A DNA stretch of 64,000 nt, from the NCBI RefSeq assembly GCF_041060425.1, contig NZ_JAULBC010000010.1:1-64000 (forward strand). The letters are read 5' to 3'. Both the position numbers and the translations under genes were made by a program. A model generated the notes under the pieces. The model was given only the letters and a program-made list of their open reading frames with translations. It was not told the origin of the DNA and ran no database searches. Below are positions 55,605 through 63,598 of this stretch, piece after piece. The stretch's first letter is position 1, and every line of letters starts with the position of its first letter. The stretch comes from Danxiaibacter flavus. GTDB taxonomy: Bacteria; Bacteroidota; Bacteroidia; Chitinophagales; Chitinophagaceae.

Positions 55605-57038
55605 ATGAAAAAGGTCTGCCTGTCGTTGTTTACTCTATTGGTTGCATTATTCGGTATTGCTCAAAAACAAATACAAAAAGCGAATGGCCAGTACATCTCC
55701 CCCAAGGATATAGAAGGTTCTGTTAATGACTTGATGAAAGCCGGAGATGTTAATGGAATAGCCATAGCTATGATTAATGATAATGTTCCCTCTTACATAA
55801 AAGCATTTGGTTATAGCAATGCTGAAAAAGGCATTCCGCTGGATACTGCATCTGCCATGTATGCTGCATCGCTCGCCAAGCCGCTTTTTGCTTACATCGT
55901 AATGCAGCTTGTGGACAAAGGTTTTATTGCCCTTGATAAACCGCTATATACTTATCTGCAGAAACCTTTGCCTGAATATAAAGCTTACGCAGATCTTGCC
56001 GGAGACGAACGGTGGAAGTTAATAACTGCCCGGCATTGTCTTACCCATACGACTGGATTTCCAAATTGGCGGCAACTAAATCCCAATAACAATAATAAGC
56101 TGGAGATATTCTTTACACCCGGTTCGCGCTATGCATATTCAGGGGAAGGTTTGTATCTATTGCAAATGGTTGTGGAAGCTATAACCGGCAAACATTTGGA
56201 AACGCTGGCACAGGAGCAAATATTCGAACCCTTCGGCATGTACAACACAAGTTTTGTGTGGCAGCCTTCTTTTGAAAAAAATTATGCAGTCGGTCACAAT
56301 ATGAATGGTGACACCCTTGCGAAGTTCAGGAACAAAGAATCGAATGCAGCAGGCTCGATGGAAACAACCGTTGCCGATTATGCCAGGTTTTTGTCTGCGG
56401 TTTTGCAACATAAAGGATTAAGTGAGCAATCATGGAAAGAAATGTTTTCTCGACAGATAGGCATCTTTACCAGACATCAATTTCCCTCATTGAACAATGA
56501 TACAACAAGTGCAAACAGATCTATTCAATTGTCCTATGGGCTCGGCTGGGGATTATTTAATACGCCATACGGAAGTGCTTTTTTTAAAGAAGGCCATGGT
56601 GACGGGTGGGTGCATTACACGATTTGTTTGCCGGATAAAAAATCCGCCTTGCTCATAATGAGCAACAGTGCCAACGGAGAAAGTATTTTTAAAGACCTGG
56701 TTGATAAACTGGAAGGTGTTTCTATTCCATGGGAATGGGAAGGTTATTATCCTTACAGGAAGCATGTTACGCTTTCAGAATTTGAATTGAAGAAGTTTGT
56801 GGGTCAATATAAAAATGAGCGCATGCGGGCCATTGTTACGCTTGATAAAGGTGTGCTGAAAGTTGAAGTGCCTGATATGGGATTGGGAAAAACCAATTTA
56901 TATGCAGAAAGCGATCATCACTTTTTTATGAAGACAATGGAAGTGGATCTGGAGTTTAGCATTGATGACGATGGTGTTTCGGAAAAGATACTGGTGAAGG
57001 ATGAAGGGGAGGAATATGAATTGAGAAGGGTTAAATAG
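55605..57038 (+). CDS. Serine hydrolase, class C beta-lactamase family
   Basis: 477 residues with signal peptide (LSLFTLLVALFGIAQ). The SxxK motif is Ser89-Leu-Ala-Lys92. The YxN-like position is YSG in RYAYSGEGLYLLQMV. The third motif appears as HGDGW. A C-terminal DUF3471-like extension (LKKFVGQYKNERMRAIVTLDKGVLKVEV) follows the hydrolase domain. It is an exported penicillin-binding-protein-like or esterase-type enzyme, not a proven beta-lactamase. It begins 56 bp after the universal stress protein. Confidence 0.92.
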   Translation: MKKVCLSLFTLLVALFGIAQKQIQKANGQYISPKDIEGSVNDLMKAGDVNGIAIAMINDNVPSYIKAFGYSNAEKGIPLDTASAMYAASLAKPLFAYIVMQLVDKGFIALDKPLYTYLQKPLPEYKAYADLAGDERWKLITARHCLTHTTGFPNWRQLNPNNNNKLEIFFTPGSRYAYSGEGLYLLQMVVEAITGKHLETLAQEQIFEPFGMYNTSFVWQPSFEKNYAVGHNMNGDTLAKFRNKESNAAGSMETTVADYARFLSAVLQHKGLSEQSWKEMFSRQIGIFTRHQFPSLNNDTTSANRSIQLSYGLGWGLFNTPYGSAFFKEGHGDGWVHYTICLPDKKSALLIMSNSANGESIFKDLVDKLEGVSIPWEWEGYYPYRKHVTLSEFELKKFVGQYKNERMRAIVTLDKGVLKVEVPDMGLGKTNLYAESDHHFFMKTMEVDLEFSIDDDGVSEKILVKDEGEEYELRRVK

Positions 57039-57471
57039 AGCCGGACCTGGATTGGCGAATTGCTCCTGCAGAGCAATTTGTCTGGACCTGGATTTTAGGG
57101 ATTAGGGGATTGGCGGGATTTTACGGGCGGACTTTCCCTGGGATTCTTGATTGCATAACAACTCACGAGAAATATAATAAAATCAAAATGCTGTATTGAC
57201 TAACGTAAGCAGCCGGAATTAGCAACAGCAATCCCTTCGATCCGGTAAATCCAGATTCACATACCGAAATTAATGGCTAAGCCGTCAGCATTAATCAAAA
57301 GCAATCCAATTAATCCCTCAATCCTAAAAATCCCGGCCCAGACAGTTAATCCGGTAAATCCCGGTCCGGATTGCCGTTCATATAATTTTATGGCCAGCCC
57401 TTTTATTGTACTTAAATCGGCCAGAATCCCGGCCTAATTTAGATCAACCTTTCATTTCAAAACAATTTTTT
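57039..57471. repeat. Intergenic inverted repeat region
   Basis: CCTGGATTTTAGGGATTAGG and related GGGATT phrases (57080-57125) are mirrored by AATCCCTCAATCCTAAAAAT and AATCCCGG phrases (57312-57375), giving a 290-bp spaced inverted repeat with a short middle section of unique sequence. No transposase or coding sequence; it may be a non-autonomous palindromic element. Confidence 0.65.
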
Positions 57472-58011
57472 ATGCTAACTGTAAAAAGAATATTGCCTGT
57501 AATAGCGCTGCTGTTTGTTATTGGCGCAAAGGCGCAGAATTCAAAAGACACCACTCTTAGAAGTATTTTATTGAATCAGCTTAAATCCACACATAACCAG
57601 GCCGAATGGTTTGTTCCTGTCAACAATGCCTTACAGGATCTTACACTGGCTCAGGCCACATGGAAACCATCAGACTCAAGTCATTCAATAGCCCAGCTTG
57701 CGACGCATCTGCTATTTTGGAACAAAGAGGAGCTGAATAAATTTAACGGCATAAAGAATCCGGATTTCAGTGGAAATAATGAAGAAACGTTTTCCAATCC
57801 CGATGAAACAAAATGGAAAGCGGCCATAAAAGAACTGGATGAGGTGTTAACAGGATGGGAAAAAGCAGTTACTGAAGCTGATGAGGCCAAGCTGCAGAAA
57901 TGGTATAATATTATTGCGCATATCGGAACGCACAATGCTTATCACACAGGTCAAATTATTTATATAAGAAAACAACAGGGCTCATGGAATCCGGAAAAAG
58001 GGGTAAAATAG
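57472..58011 (+). CDS. Secreted DinB-like protein
   Basis: 179 residues from the ATG at 57472, preferred because it begins a signal peptide (MLTVKRILPVIALLFVIGAKAQ). A four-helix DinB/YfiT-type bundle follows: LLNQLKSTHNQAEWFVPVNN, HSIAQLATHLLFWNKEELNKF, WKAAIKELDEVLTGWEKAV and IIAHIGTHNAYHTGQIIYIR. The His residues of THLLFW and GTHNAYH would form the metal site. Members include thiol-dependent transferases; the export signal is notable. Confidence 0.85.
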   Translation: MLTVKRILPVIALLFVIGAKAQNSKDTTLRSILLNQLKSTHNQAEWFVPVNNALQDLTLAQATWKPSDSSHSIAQLATHLLFWNKEELNKFNGIKNPDFSGNNEETFSNPDETKWKAAIKELDEVLTGWEKAVTEADEAKLQKWYNIIAHIGTHNAYHTGQIIYIRKQQGSWNPEKGVK

Positions 58012-58205
58012 TGCTTTTGTAATTTTTCTCCTGACCGATTTTAATCTGTCAACTAATAGGGAATTAATGTCTGGTTATTATATTTGTTGTGCTAAACCTG
58101 AAAAGCAGAAAAAATAAGCCCGGGCCTTATTGCAGTCACAAACGTTCAAATTTCATTCTTCTGCCTCAATGGTTCAAACAAAAAAATAAAAACTAAACTT
58201 AGTTT

Positions 58206-58676
58206 ATGAAACATTTAGCCCTATTACTGGTTGCTTTTTCAGCATCTGTTTGTCTTTTTACATCCTGTACCAAAACAACTACTCCTCCGGATGATAAGCA
58301 TCTGACCAAGAAAGAAATTTTGGTTCAAAAACCCTGGCAGGTTGATGAACTTATTCACAACATTGGCGGTATAAACACGCAGTACATCCGCGGTGGAATA
58401 AATACGACAGGCATCGATTATAATCTGCTTCGTTTTGTTTTTAAAGCAGATGGTACAGGAAGTCACACAGACCAGTTCGGAAACACTTATTCCCTCACCT
58501 GGAAGTTTTTGACAGCTGCAGAGCAGGATCTGGAATTGACCGTTAACTTACCTACAACCACAACCTATCAGTGGAATCTTGTTGAAATTGCTGATAGTAC
58601 ACTTCACGCGACAGTAAAGATTAAGGATAAGTCCGGAGATATATTGGAGTCGTTTCGTATGACACAAGTGAAATAG
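58206..58676 (+). CDS. Lipocalin-like lipoprotein
   Basis: 156 residues with lipobox CLFTSC (Cys21). A short polar linker precedes a beta-rich domain with LVQKPWQVDELIHN, NLLRFVFKADGTG, YSLTWKFLTAAEQDLELTV and TTYQWNLVEIADSTLHATVK, the pattern of lipocalin-like proteins common in Bacteroidota. No catalytic residues recognised. Ends before a strong terminator. Confidence 0.8.
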   Translation: MKHLALLLVAFSASVCLFTSCTKTTTPPDDKHLTKKEILVQKPWQVDELIHNIGGINTQYIRGGINTTGIDYNLLRFVFKADGTGSHTDQFGNTYSLTWKFLTAAEQDLELTVNLPTTTTYQWNLVEIADSTLHATVKIKDKSGDILESFRMTQVK

Positions 58677-58693
58677 AAGATAAAAAAGTAAAA

Positions 58694-58733
58694 ATAAAAA
58701 AGACGTGCGGTTAAATATCACACGTCTTTTTTA
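58694..58733 (+). terminator. Rho-independent bidirectional terminator
   Basis: AAAAAAGACGTG pairs with CACGTCTTTTTT; serves the lipocalin-like gene and the convergent porin-type gene. Confidence 0.9.
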
Positions 58734-58753
58734 TTTCCCATTCGGATAGCCTG

Positions 58754-59326
58754 CTACCCCGGAAACTTAATGCTCGCTCCCAGCTGCACACCCCTGTTTG
58801 CACGCGTTCTGTGATCGTCCAAAGTAATGTCTGTAAGACCTATACCATATCTTACATAAAAGCCCAGCATTCTGTTGGCATCAATACCCATTCCTAAATT
58901 CAAAGCTACGTCAGCAGAAGAATAACCATCTTTAATGCCGATCTTATCGCCATCTGCATATTTGAGATTCGCGCCAACATTGAATCCCAGTTGTGGTCCG
59001 AATTCAAAATAAAATTGTTTCACGGGGTGAACCTGGAACATAAACGGAATTTGTATATAATCAAGCGCAATCGTTCTTTGATCCCCGTTAATGGTATAGT
59101 ATCGTTGTCCCATACCTGCGTAAAGTATTTCGGGTTGAATGCTCCAGAACCTGTCAAGCCTTTTATTGAGAAAAACGCCCGCATGCCCTGTTACCCGGTT
59201 GTTTCCGCTTAAATTGCTGAGATCAGTAAAACTCATGCCCCCTTTAATGCCAAATTCTTGTGCTTTTGCAGTGTTTCCCAACAAAAAGAAACAAATAACA
59301 GCCACACTTAAAAACAAATGTTTCAT
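58754..59326 (-). CDS. Outer-membrane beta-barrel (PorT-like) protein
   Basis: 190 residues with signal peptide (SVAVICFFLLGNTAKAQ). Alternating beta strands of an eight-stranded barrel: FGIKGGMSFTDLS, HAGVFLNKRLDRFWSIQPEIL, LDYIQIPFMFQVHPVKQFYFEFGPQLGFNVG, ADVALNLGMGIDANRMLGF and a terminal GVQLGASIKFPG strand. It is embedded in the outer membrane; the specific function is unknown. Confidence 0.88.
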   Translation of the reverse strand: MKHLFLSVAVICFFLLGNTAKAQEFGIKGGMSFTDLSNLSGNNRVTGHAGVFLNKRLDRFWSIQPEILYAGMGQRYYTINGDQRTIALDYIQIPFMFQVHPVKQFYFEFGPQLGFNVGANLKYADGDKIGIKDGYSSADVALNLGMGIDANRMLGFYVRYGIGLTDITLDDHRTRANRGVQLGASIKFPG

Positions 59327-59422
59327 AGATGATTTTTAATTCTGATTGCGCCTTAGGCAAACGGTGTGCCAGTTTGTCTACCTGTGTTGGTTATTTTTCG
59401 CACTTAATCATTATATTAAGGC

Positions 59423-60184
59423 ATGAAAAAGCTTTTTGTATGTGCCGTGCTTTTATGTTTATCCTGCTGTAAAAACTTCGCACAACAATCCTCTGCCCGC
59501 TTTCATGTGCTGGCTATTGCTGAAAACGGAGGACATCATATAGAATATTCGAAAGCCGCTAAGATCTGGTTGAATAAGTTGGCTGCCGACAGCAGTTTTT
59601 CAATCGATTACCTGGAAAATGCGAATAGTATTGATGAGGACTTTCTGGCTAAATATCAGCTGTTTATCCAGTTGGACTATCCTCCGTATGGATGGCCTGC
59701 AAAAGCCGTTACTGCTTTCCAGGATTATATCGAAAAAGGAAAGGGCGGATGGATCGGATTTCATCATGCTTCGCTGTTGGGTGAATTTGACGGATATCCC
59801 ATGTGGCAATGGTTTTCAGCATTTATGGGCGGCATTCGCTGGAAGAATTACATTGAAGGTTTTGCCAAAGCGACTGTAAATGTGGAAGACAGAAATCACC
59901 CCTGTATAAAGGATCTTCCCACTTCTTTCCCGATTGAAAAAGATGAATGGTACACCTATGATAAAAGTCCCCGCCAAAACGTGCATGTAATTGCCAGCGT
60001 GGATGAGAAAAGTTACCAACCAACCTCGGATATTGTGATGGGAGATCATCCGGTAATTTGGACAAACGAACGTGTTAAGGCCCGGAATATCTATATTTTT
60101 ATGGGGCATTCCCCCGACTTGTTTAATAATGCAGCCTATACAACACTTTTTAAAAATGCGATTTTCTGGGCTGCAACAAAATAA
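59423..60184 (+). CDS. ThuA-like protein
   Basis: 253 residues with a signal peptide, probably a lipoprotein type (LFVCAVLLCLSCC). ThuA/trehalose-utilisation fold, a class I glutamine-amidotransferase-like domain: FHVLAIAENGGHHIEYSKAA, QLFIQLDYPPYGWPAKAVTAF, GKGGWIGFHHASLLGEFDGYP, WFSAFMGGIRW and KARNIYIFMGHSPDLFNN. ThuA proteins are linked to sugar metabolism, often with unknown chemistry. Only six bases separate it from the next gene, which is probably co-transcribed. Confidence 0.88.
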   Translation: MKKLFVCAVLLCLSCCKNFAQQSSARFHVLAIAENGGHHIEYSKAAKIWLNKLAADSSFSIDYLENANSIDEDFLAKYQLFIQLDYPPYGWPAKAVTAFQDYIEKGKGGWIGFHHASLLGEFDGYPMWQWFSAFMGGIRWKNYIEGFAKATVNVEDRNHPCIKDLPTSFPIEKDEWYTYDKSPRQNVHVIASVDEKSYQPTSDIVMGDHPVIWTNERVKARNIYIFMGHSPDLFNNAAYTTLFKNAIFWAATK

Positions 60185-60189
60185 CGCTT

Positions 60190-60606
60190 ATGGATGAGTA
60201 TGATTTTAGCGGCGAATGGATTGGATATTATACGCTGTACTATGAAAACAACATATCTAAGGACTACGCCTTTAAAATAAATATGCAGCTGCAGGATGGT
60301 GTGTTAAAAGGCACTTGCGTTGATGATGAAAGCATCATTGTTTTTGACGAGCCCGCAACAATTGACGGCTTTATCGAAGACAATTTTATCAGCTTCATTA
60401 AAAAATATCCTTACGCATGGGCCATGGATGAAAATGGCAAGCCGCTGAAATTTAAAGATGTAGCCTCTTATGAAATTCATTATGCGGGCAATTTTGAGAA
60501 CGGAATATTTTCCGGCTATTGGGAGCTGAGTATTGAGGAAGCAAATGAAAACGGGGAAATAAGCAATATCGATTCGCAGGGGACATGGCAAATGCGAAAA
60601 GTATAA
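60190..60606 (+). CDS. Uncharacterised beta-rich protein
   Basis: 138 residues. An acidic protein beginning MDEYDFSGEWIGYYTLYYE. It has a repeated edge-to-edge beta-strand pattern (FAKINMQLQDGVLKGTC-like, GNFENGIFSGYWELSIEE) as in small lipocalin-like or avidin-like folds. No signal peptide. It begins five bases after the ThuA-like stop, so it is probably in the same operon. No family recognised. Confidence 0.7.
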   Translation: MDEYDFSGEWIGYYTLYYENNISKDYAFKINMQLQDGVLKGTCVDDESIIVFDEPATIDGFIEDNFISFIKKYPYAWAMDENGKPLKFKDVASYEIHYAGNFENGIFSGYWELSIEEANENGEISNIDSQGTWQMRKV

Positions 60607-60695
60607 TACTGGTGCTTCTATTTCAGTAAAAGGATCGTATTACGCCGAGTGGCGCCAACAGGTTGGCGGGTGAAGATCCTCTCTTCGCAATGGTC

Positions 60696-61835
60696 TTAAT
60701 GTTTTTGCAACAGTGCCAATAGCTTTCTGTCTAACTTATAACCATTCCAGTCTTCGTACGCAACATCTGCACGGCCTGAATTCAATATACCGAAATCACC
60801 AATAAAGTTCCAGATGGCAAAGCCAATGTTGTTTGAGGAAAGAATATCCAGTACATCGCCGAACCAGGCAATAAACACATCGTGCGGTGTTTTATTCCAG
60901 CAACCGCATTCTCCGCAATGAACGCCCACGCCTTTATTGGCAAGATCTATCCACGGCTGATAATACTTTTCAAGCATGGAACGTTGCAAGTATTGATCGC
61001 CAACCTGTCCCGGCCATTTTGGTTCCGGCAAATGCTCGGGATCTTTGTTGGCCCACGGTGCCTTATAGTGAGAGATTGCATGCGGATAATAACCACGGCA
61101 ACTCTGCGCAATGGGTAAGTCTGTTATCTCGGTTATCACGGAATTGCCGACGTTGTTTCCATCAGCAATAACAAGGTGATCGGGATTTTCCTTCCGGATT
61201 GCCTCCAATGCTCCTTTGGCAACCTTTCTATATACATCGCCTGGTACGGCGCTGGATCTTGAATGTTGATCATTCATATCCTCACGCATACTTGGCTCAT
61301 TCACCAGGTCGAAACTGATCTTCTTTGAAGAAACGTTTTTGTACTTTTTTGCCCACATGTTCCAATGGAAATAAAAAGCTTTTTGTGCTTCCTCGTCTTT
61401 CCACAAATTATATGGCTCATAAAAGCCCGCGTTAATACAATAACCAGGAGCACGATGCAGGTTAAGGCTAACATGAATGTTGTGCTTGTGCGCCAGCATA
61501 ACAACATTGTCTATTTCATCAATTGCTTTTGGATTGATCTTGTAGACTTCTTCCGGAGTGATATTGCGTGAACGGTCAAAATCCAGGTAATAAGGATATG
61601 CAATTGGAAGCCTTACAAAGTCAAAACCCCAGTCGTTCATCCATTTAAAATGATCGTCAGTTGTGGGTTGTTTGGTGGGAACACCATTTGGGTTGAAAAA
61701 GTCAAGTAAATTAAAACCCTTCCATTTAGGAAGTTTGTTTGAGGTCAAAGGAGAAGGTGTGGCTAATACTTTTGCTGACAAGCCAAGGCCGGCTGCTGCC
61801 AGGCTCGTGTTCCTGATAAAGGTTCTTCGTTGCAT
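60696..61835 (-). CDS. GH5-like glycoside hydrolase (cellulase family)
   Basis: 379 residues with a twin-arginine signal (MQRRTFIRNTSLAAAGLGLS). TIM barrel of GH5: KGFNLLDFF, WGFDFVRLPIAYPYYLDF, NIHVSLNLHRAPGYC, ISFDLVNEPS with acid/base Glu180 and GVGVHCGECGCW with nucleophile Glu309. Folded export through Tat is unusual for GH5, which normally uses Sec. Likely a beta-glucanase or mannanase; the subfamily cannot be assigned here. Monocistronic. Confidence 0.92.
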   Translation of the reverse strand: MQRRTFIRNTSLAAAGLGLSAKVLATPSPLTSNKLPKWKGFNLLDFFNPNGVPTKQPTTDDHFKWMNDWGFDFVRLPIAYPYYLDFDRSRNITPEEVYKINPKAIDEIDNVVMLAHKHNIHVSLNLHRAPGYCINAGFYEPYNLWKDEEAQKAFYFHWNMWAKKYKNVSSKKISFDLVNEPSMREDMNDQHSRSSAVPGDVYRKVAKGALEAIRKENPDHLVIADGNNVGNSVITEITDLPIAQSCRGYYPHAISHYKAPWANKDPEHLPEPKWPGQVGDQYLQRSMLEKYYQPWIDLANKGVGVHCGECGCWNKTPHDVFIAWFGDVLDILSSNNIGFAIWNFIGDFGILNSGRADVAYEDWNGYKLDRKLLALLQKH

Positions 61836-61969
61836 GAACAGTTTGGTTGTATGGTTTCAAAAGCAATCATTAAACAGTTTGCGTTTGGCAAACATGTTTG
61901 CATTAGCTAAATATAACTAAAACTCCGTGGTTAAAGCTAAATTTAAGCTTATAAACAGATCGTTAGCAT

Positions 61970-62144
61970 AAAATTTCGGGGTGATATTGTAAGTTTATAG
62001 AAAGGAGGTGAATCGTGAATAGTCAATAGTCAAAGGTTGAGATTTGCGCCAGGTATTTAAGCTTTCACATTGATTCATCAGACGTGAATCTGTGTAATAA
62101 AATTTCCGGGTGGTTATTGTAAGTTTATAGAAAGGAGGTGAATG
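61970..62144 (+). repeat. Tandem duplication with TATAGAAAGGAGGTGAAT
   Basis: The segments at 61970-62013 and 62100-62144 share AAATTTC, a GGGTG, TATTGTAAGTTTATAG and AAAGGAGGTGAAT. The latter is an exact complement of the 16S rRNA 3' end core (anti-Shine-Dalgarno), followed in the second copy by ATG with only four codons before a stop (MRKK). Only about 45 bp per copy are highly similar; the flanks are diverged. Confidence 0.6.
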
Positions 62145-62463
62145 AGGAAAAAGTAAATGGTGAATCCTGAATCAATGTCGTTTCCTTAAGAGTCTACAAA
62201 AAGCAAAACAAGCCTGAATCAGGTACTTCGTAAATCGTACTTGATCAATCTTAGTGTTTCTTACGGAAACGGTATTGAATCGTGAATAGTCATTCGATGT
62301 CATTTTCAAATAGAGCGTTTAAATGGCCGATTGTATTTGTTGCGATGATGAGCGTTGAACTTCACGTCGACGCCAGGAGGCATCTCCCGGTATTCAACAT
62401 GTTGGTGTTTAGGAAACCTATCCTGTCATACCAATGACAGATTTTATAACAGGTGCAATTTTT

Positions 62464-62610
62464 CCCGTAGGGAATTAAGCTCAATAGAAATGATTGAATC
62501 GAGTGTCTCATAGTCCGTTAGGGATTTAACCAAATAAAATGGGTTAATGTCCTACGAACAATAAGGATCTCATATTTTGAGACTTCTATTGAGCTTAAAG
62601 CCCTACGGGC
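62464..62610 (+). repeat. Nested palindromic MITE-like element, copy 2
   Basis: Same design as copy 1 at 39721-39866: CCCGTAGGGAATTAAGCTC... ends in ...GAGCTTAAAGCCCTACGGGC. The outer arms form an inverted repeat of about 28 bp. The inner pair is slightly degraded (CCGTTAGGGAT). Similarity to copy 1 extends to about 62431-62676. Confidence 0.8.
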
Positions 62611-62775
62611 TACCAGCAGAAGCGTACTGTCATTTCTTTGATTGTGGCAAGTCAAATTCTCAAATGGAAGTGACGATGTGGGTGCGGCTTCTGGTTATCT
62701 TGTTACACATTTTTATTGTTGAAGCATACTCCTTGCGAACACAGTATCAATTCTTCTAACCTAAATCAGATATAT

Positions 62776-63288
62776 ATGAAAACGATAGATGCTATTACTA
62801 AACCAGTATTATTTGCCCTTCTGTTAACGCTAAGTTTTGTTGCATTGCATGCCCAGGATTCTACAAAAAAGAAGCCTTCCAAAGAAGATATGGTGAAAGA
62901 GCTGATCCAAAAGAAAGAATATGTTTTTATCGCACAAATGGCTTTGCCGATGAGCGGCGGATCAAGACAATTGACGACTTATTATGATTTTAAAGTGTAT
63001 GGAGATACGTTGAAAAGCGATTTGCCTTATTTCGGCCGTTCCTTTTCTGCGCCAATTGATCCAAGCAAGATTGGGATAAATTTTACAACTACAGACTTTG
63101 ATTACGTTGTTGCCGACCGCAAAAAAGGTGGCTGGGATATTACTATTACTCCACGCAATAATTCAGACTGGAGACAATTTCTCTTAACAGTTTTTACCAA
63201 CGGATCAGCATCGATGCAGGCGTCGAGCAATAACCGGCAACCAATTTCTTTTAATGGCTATATAGAGGCGAGGAAGGCGAAGAAATAA
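62776..63288 (+). CDS. DUF4251 family secreted protein
   Basis: 170 residues from the ATG at 62776, preferred because it begins a signal peptide (ITKPVLFALLLTLSFVALHAQ); an upstream start at 62716 adds unrelated residues. DUF4251 pattern: KKEYVFIAQMALPMSGGSRQL, YYDFKVYGDTLKSDLPYFGRSF, DYVVADRKKGGWDITI and SFNGYIEARKAKK. Periplasmic protein of unknown function, widespread in Bacteroidota. Confidence 0.9.
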   Translation: MKTIDAITKPVLFALLLTLSFVALHAQDSTKKKPSKEDMVKELIQKKEYVFIAQMALPMSGGSRQLTTYYDFKVYGDTLKSDLPYFGRSFSAPIDPSKIGINFTTTDFDYVVADRKKGGWDITITPRNNSDWRQFLLTVFTNGSASMQASSNNRQPISFNGYIEARKAKK

Positions 63289-63355
63289 TTAGAGAAGGAA
63301 TATGGTCGTCTTAAATTGACGGATATTTATTACATTCATCCAAACTAAACCACAG

Positions 63356-63550
63356 ATGCTATTAAGGCTAAAAAGCGTTCTAAAAAAACTTTTGCCAATC
63401 GTATTGATTGTTTGTGTAGTTTCAAATGCCCTGGGAGTATTTTTTAAGTTAGGCCATCACGCCGGCGCAGAATTTTTGCTTTTACTCAGTTTGTATTTGT
63501 TCTACTTTGCACTAATACTTCTGATCATCAGGGTGTTTAAAATAATATAA
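63356..63550 (+). CDS. Small membrane protein
   Basis: 64 residues, two hydrophobic helices (LLPIVLIVCVVSNALGVFF and the C-terminal FLLLLSLYLFYFALILLII) separated by a short HHAG loop, and a basic N-terminus. No family recognised. It ends four bases before a strong hairpin, in agreement with being a real transcription unit. Confidence 0.55.
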   Translation: MLLRLKSVLKKLLPIVLIVCVVSNALGVFFKLGHHAGAEFLLLLSLYLFYFALILLIIRVFKII

Positions 63551-63553
63551 GAT

Positions 63554-63594
63554 AGAAGGGCCGGACTTGCCTTCCCGGATGTCCGGCCTTCTTA
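63554..63594. terminator. Bidirectional hairpin terminator
   Basis: AGAAGGGCCGGAC pairs with GTCCGGCCTTCT around a loop; located between the convergent small membrane protein gene and rmuC. Confidence 0.85.
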
Positions 63595-63598
63595 GCAT

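Larger units (their letters stand above)
61836..62775. repeat. Repeat-rich intergenic region
   Basis: No gene. It contains a 131-bp tandem duplication (61970-62013 and 62100-62144 are its most similar parts), the second nested palindromic element at 62464-62610, and a GGTACTTCGTAAATCGTAC phrase at 62220 related to those near 37720 and 38430. Confidence 0.65.
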
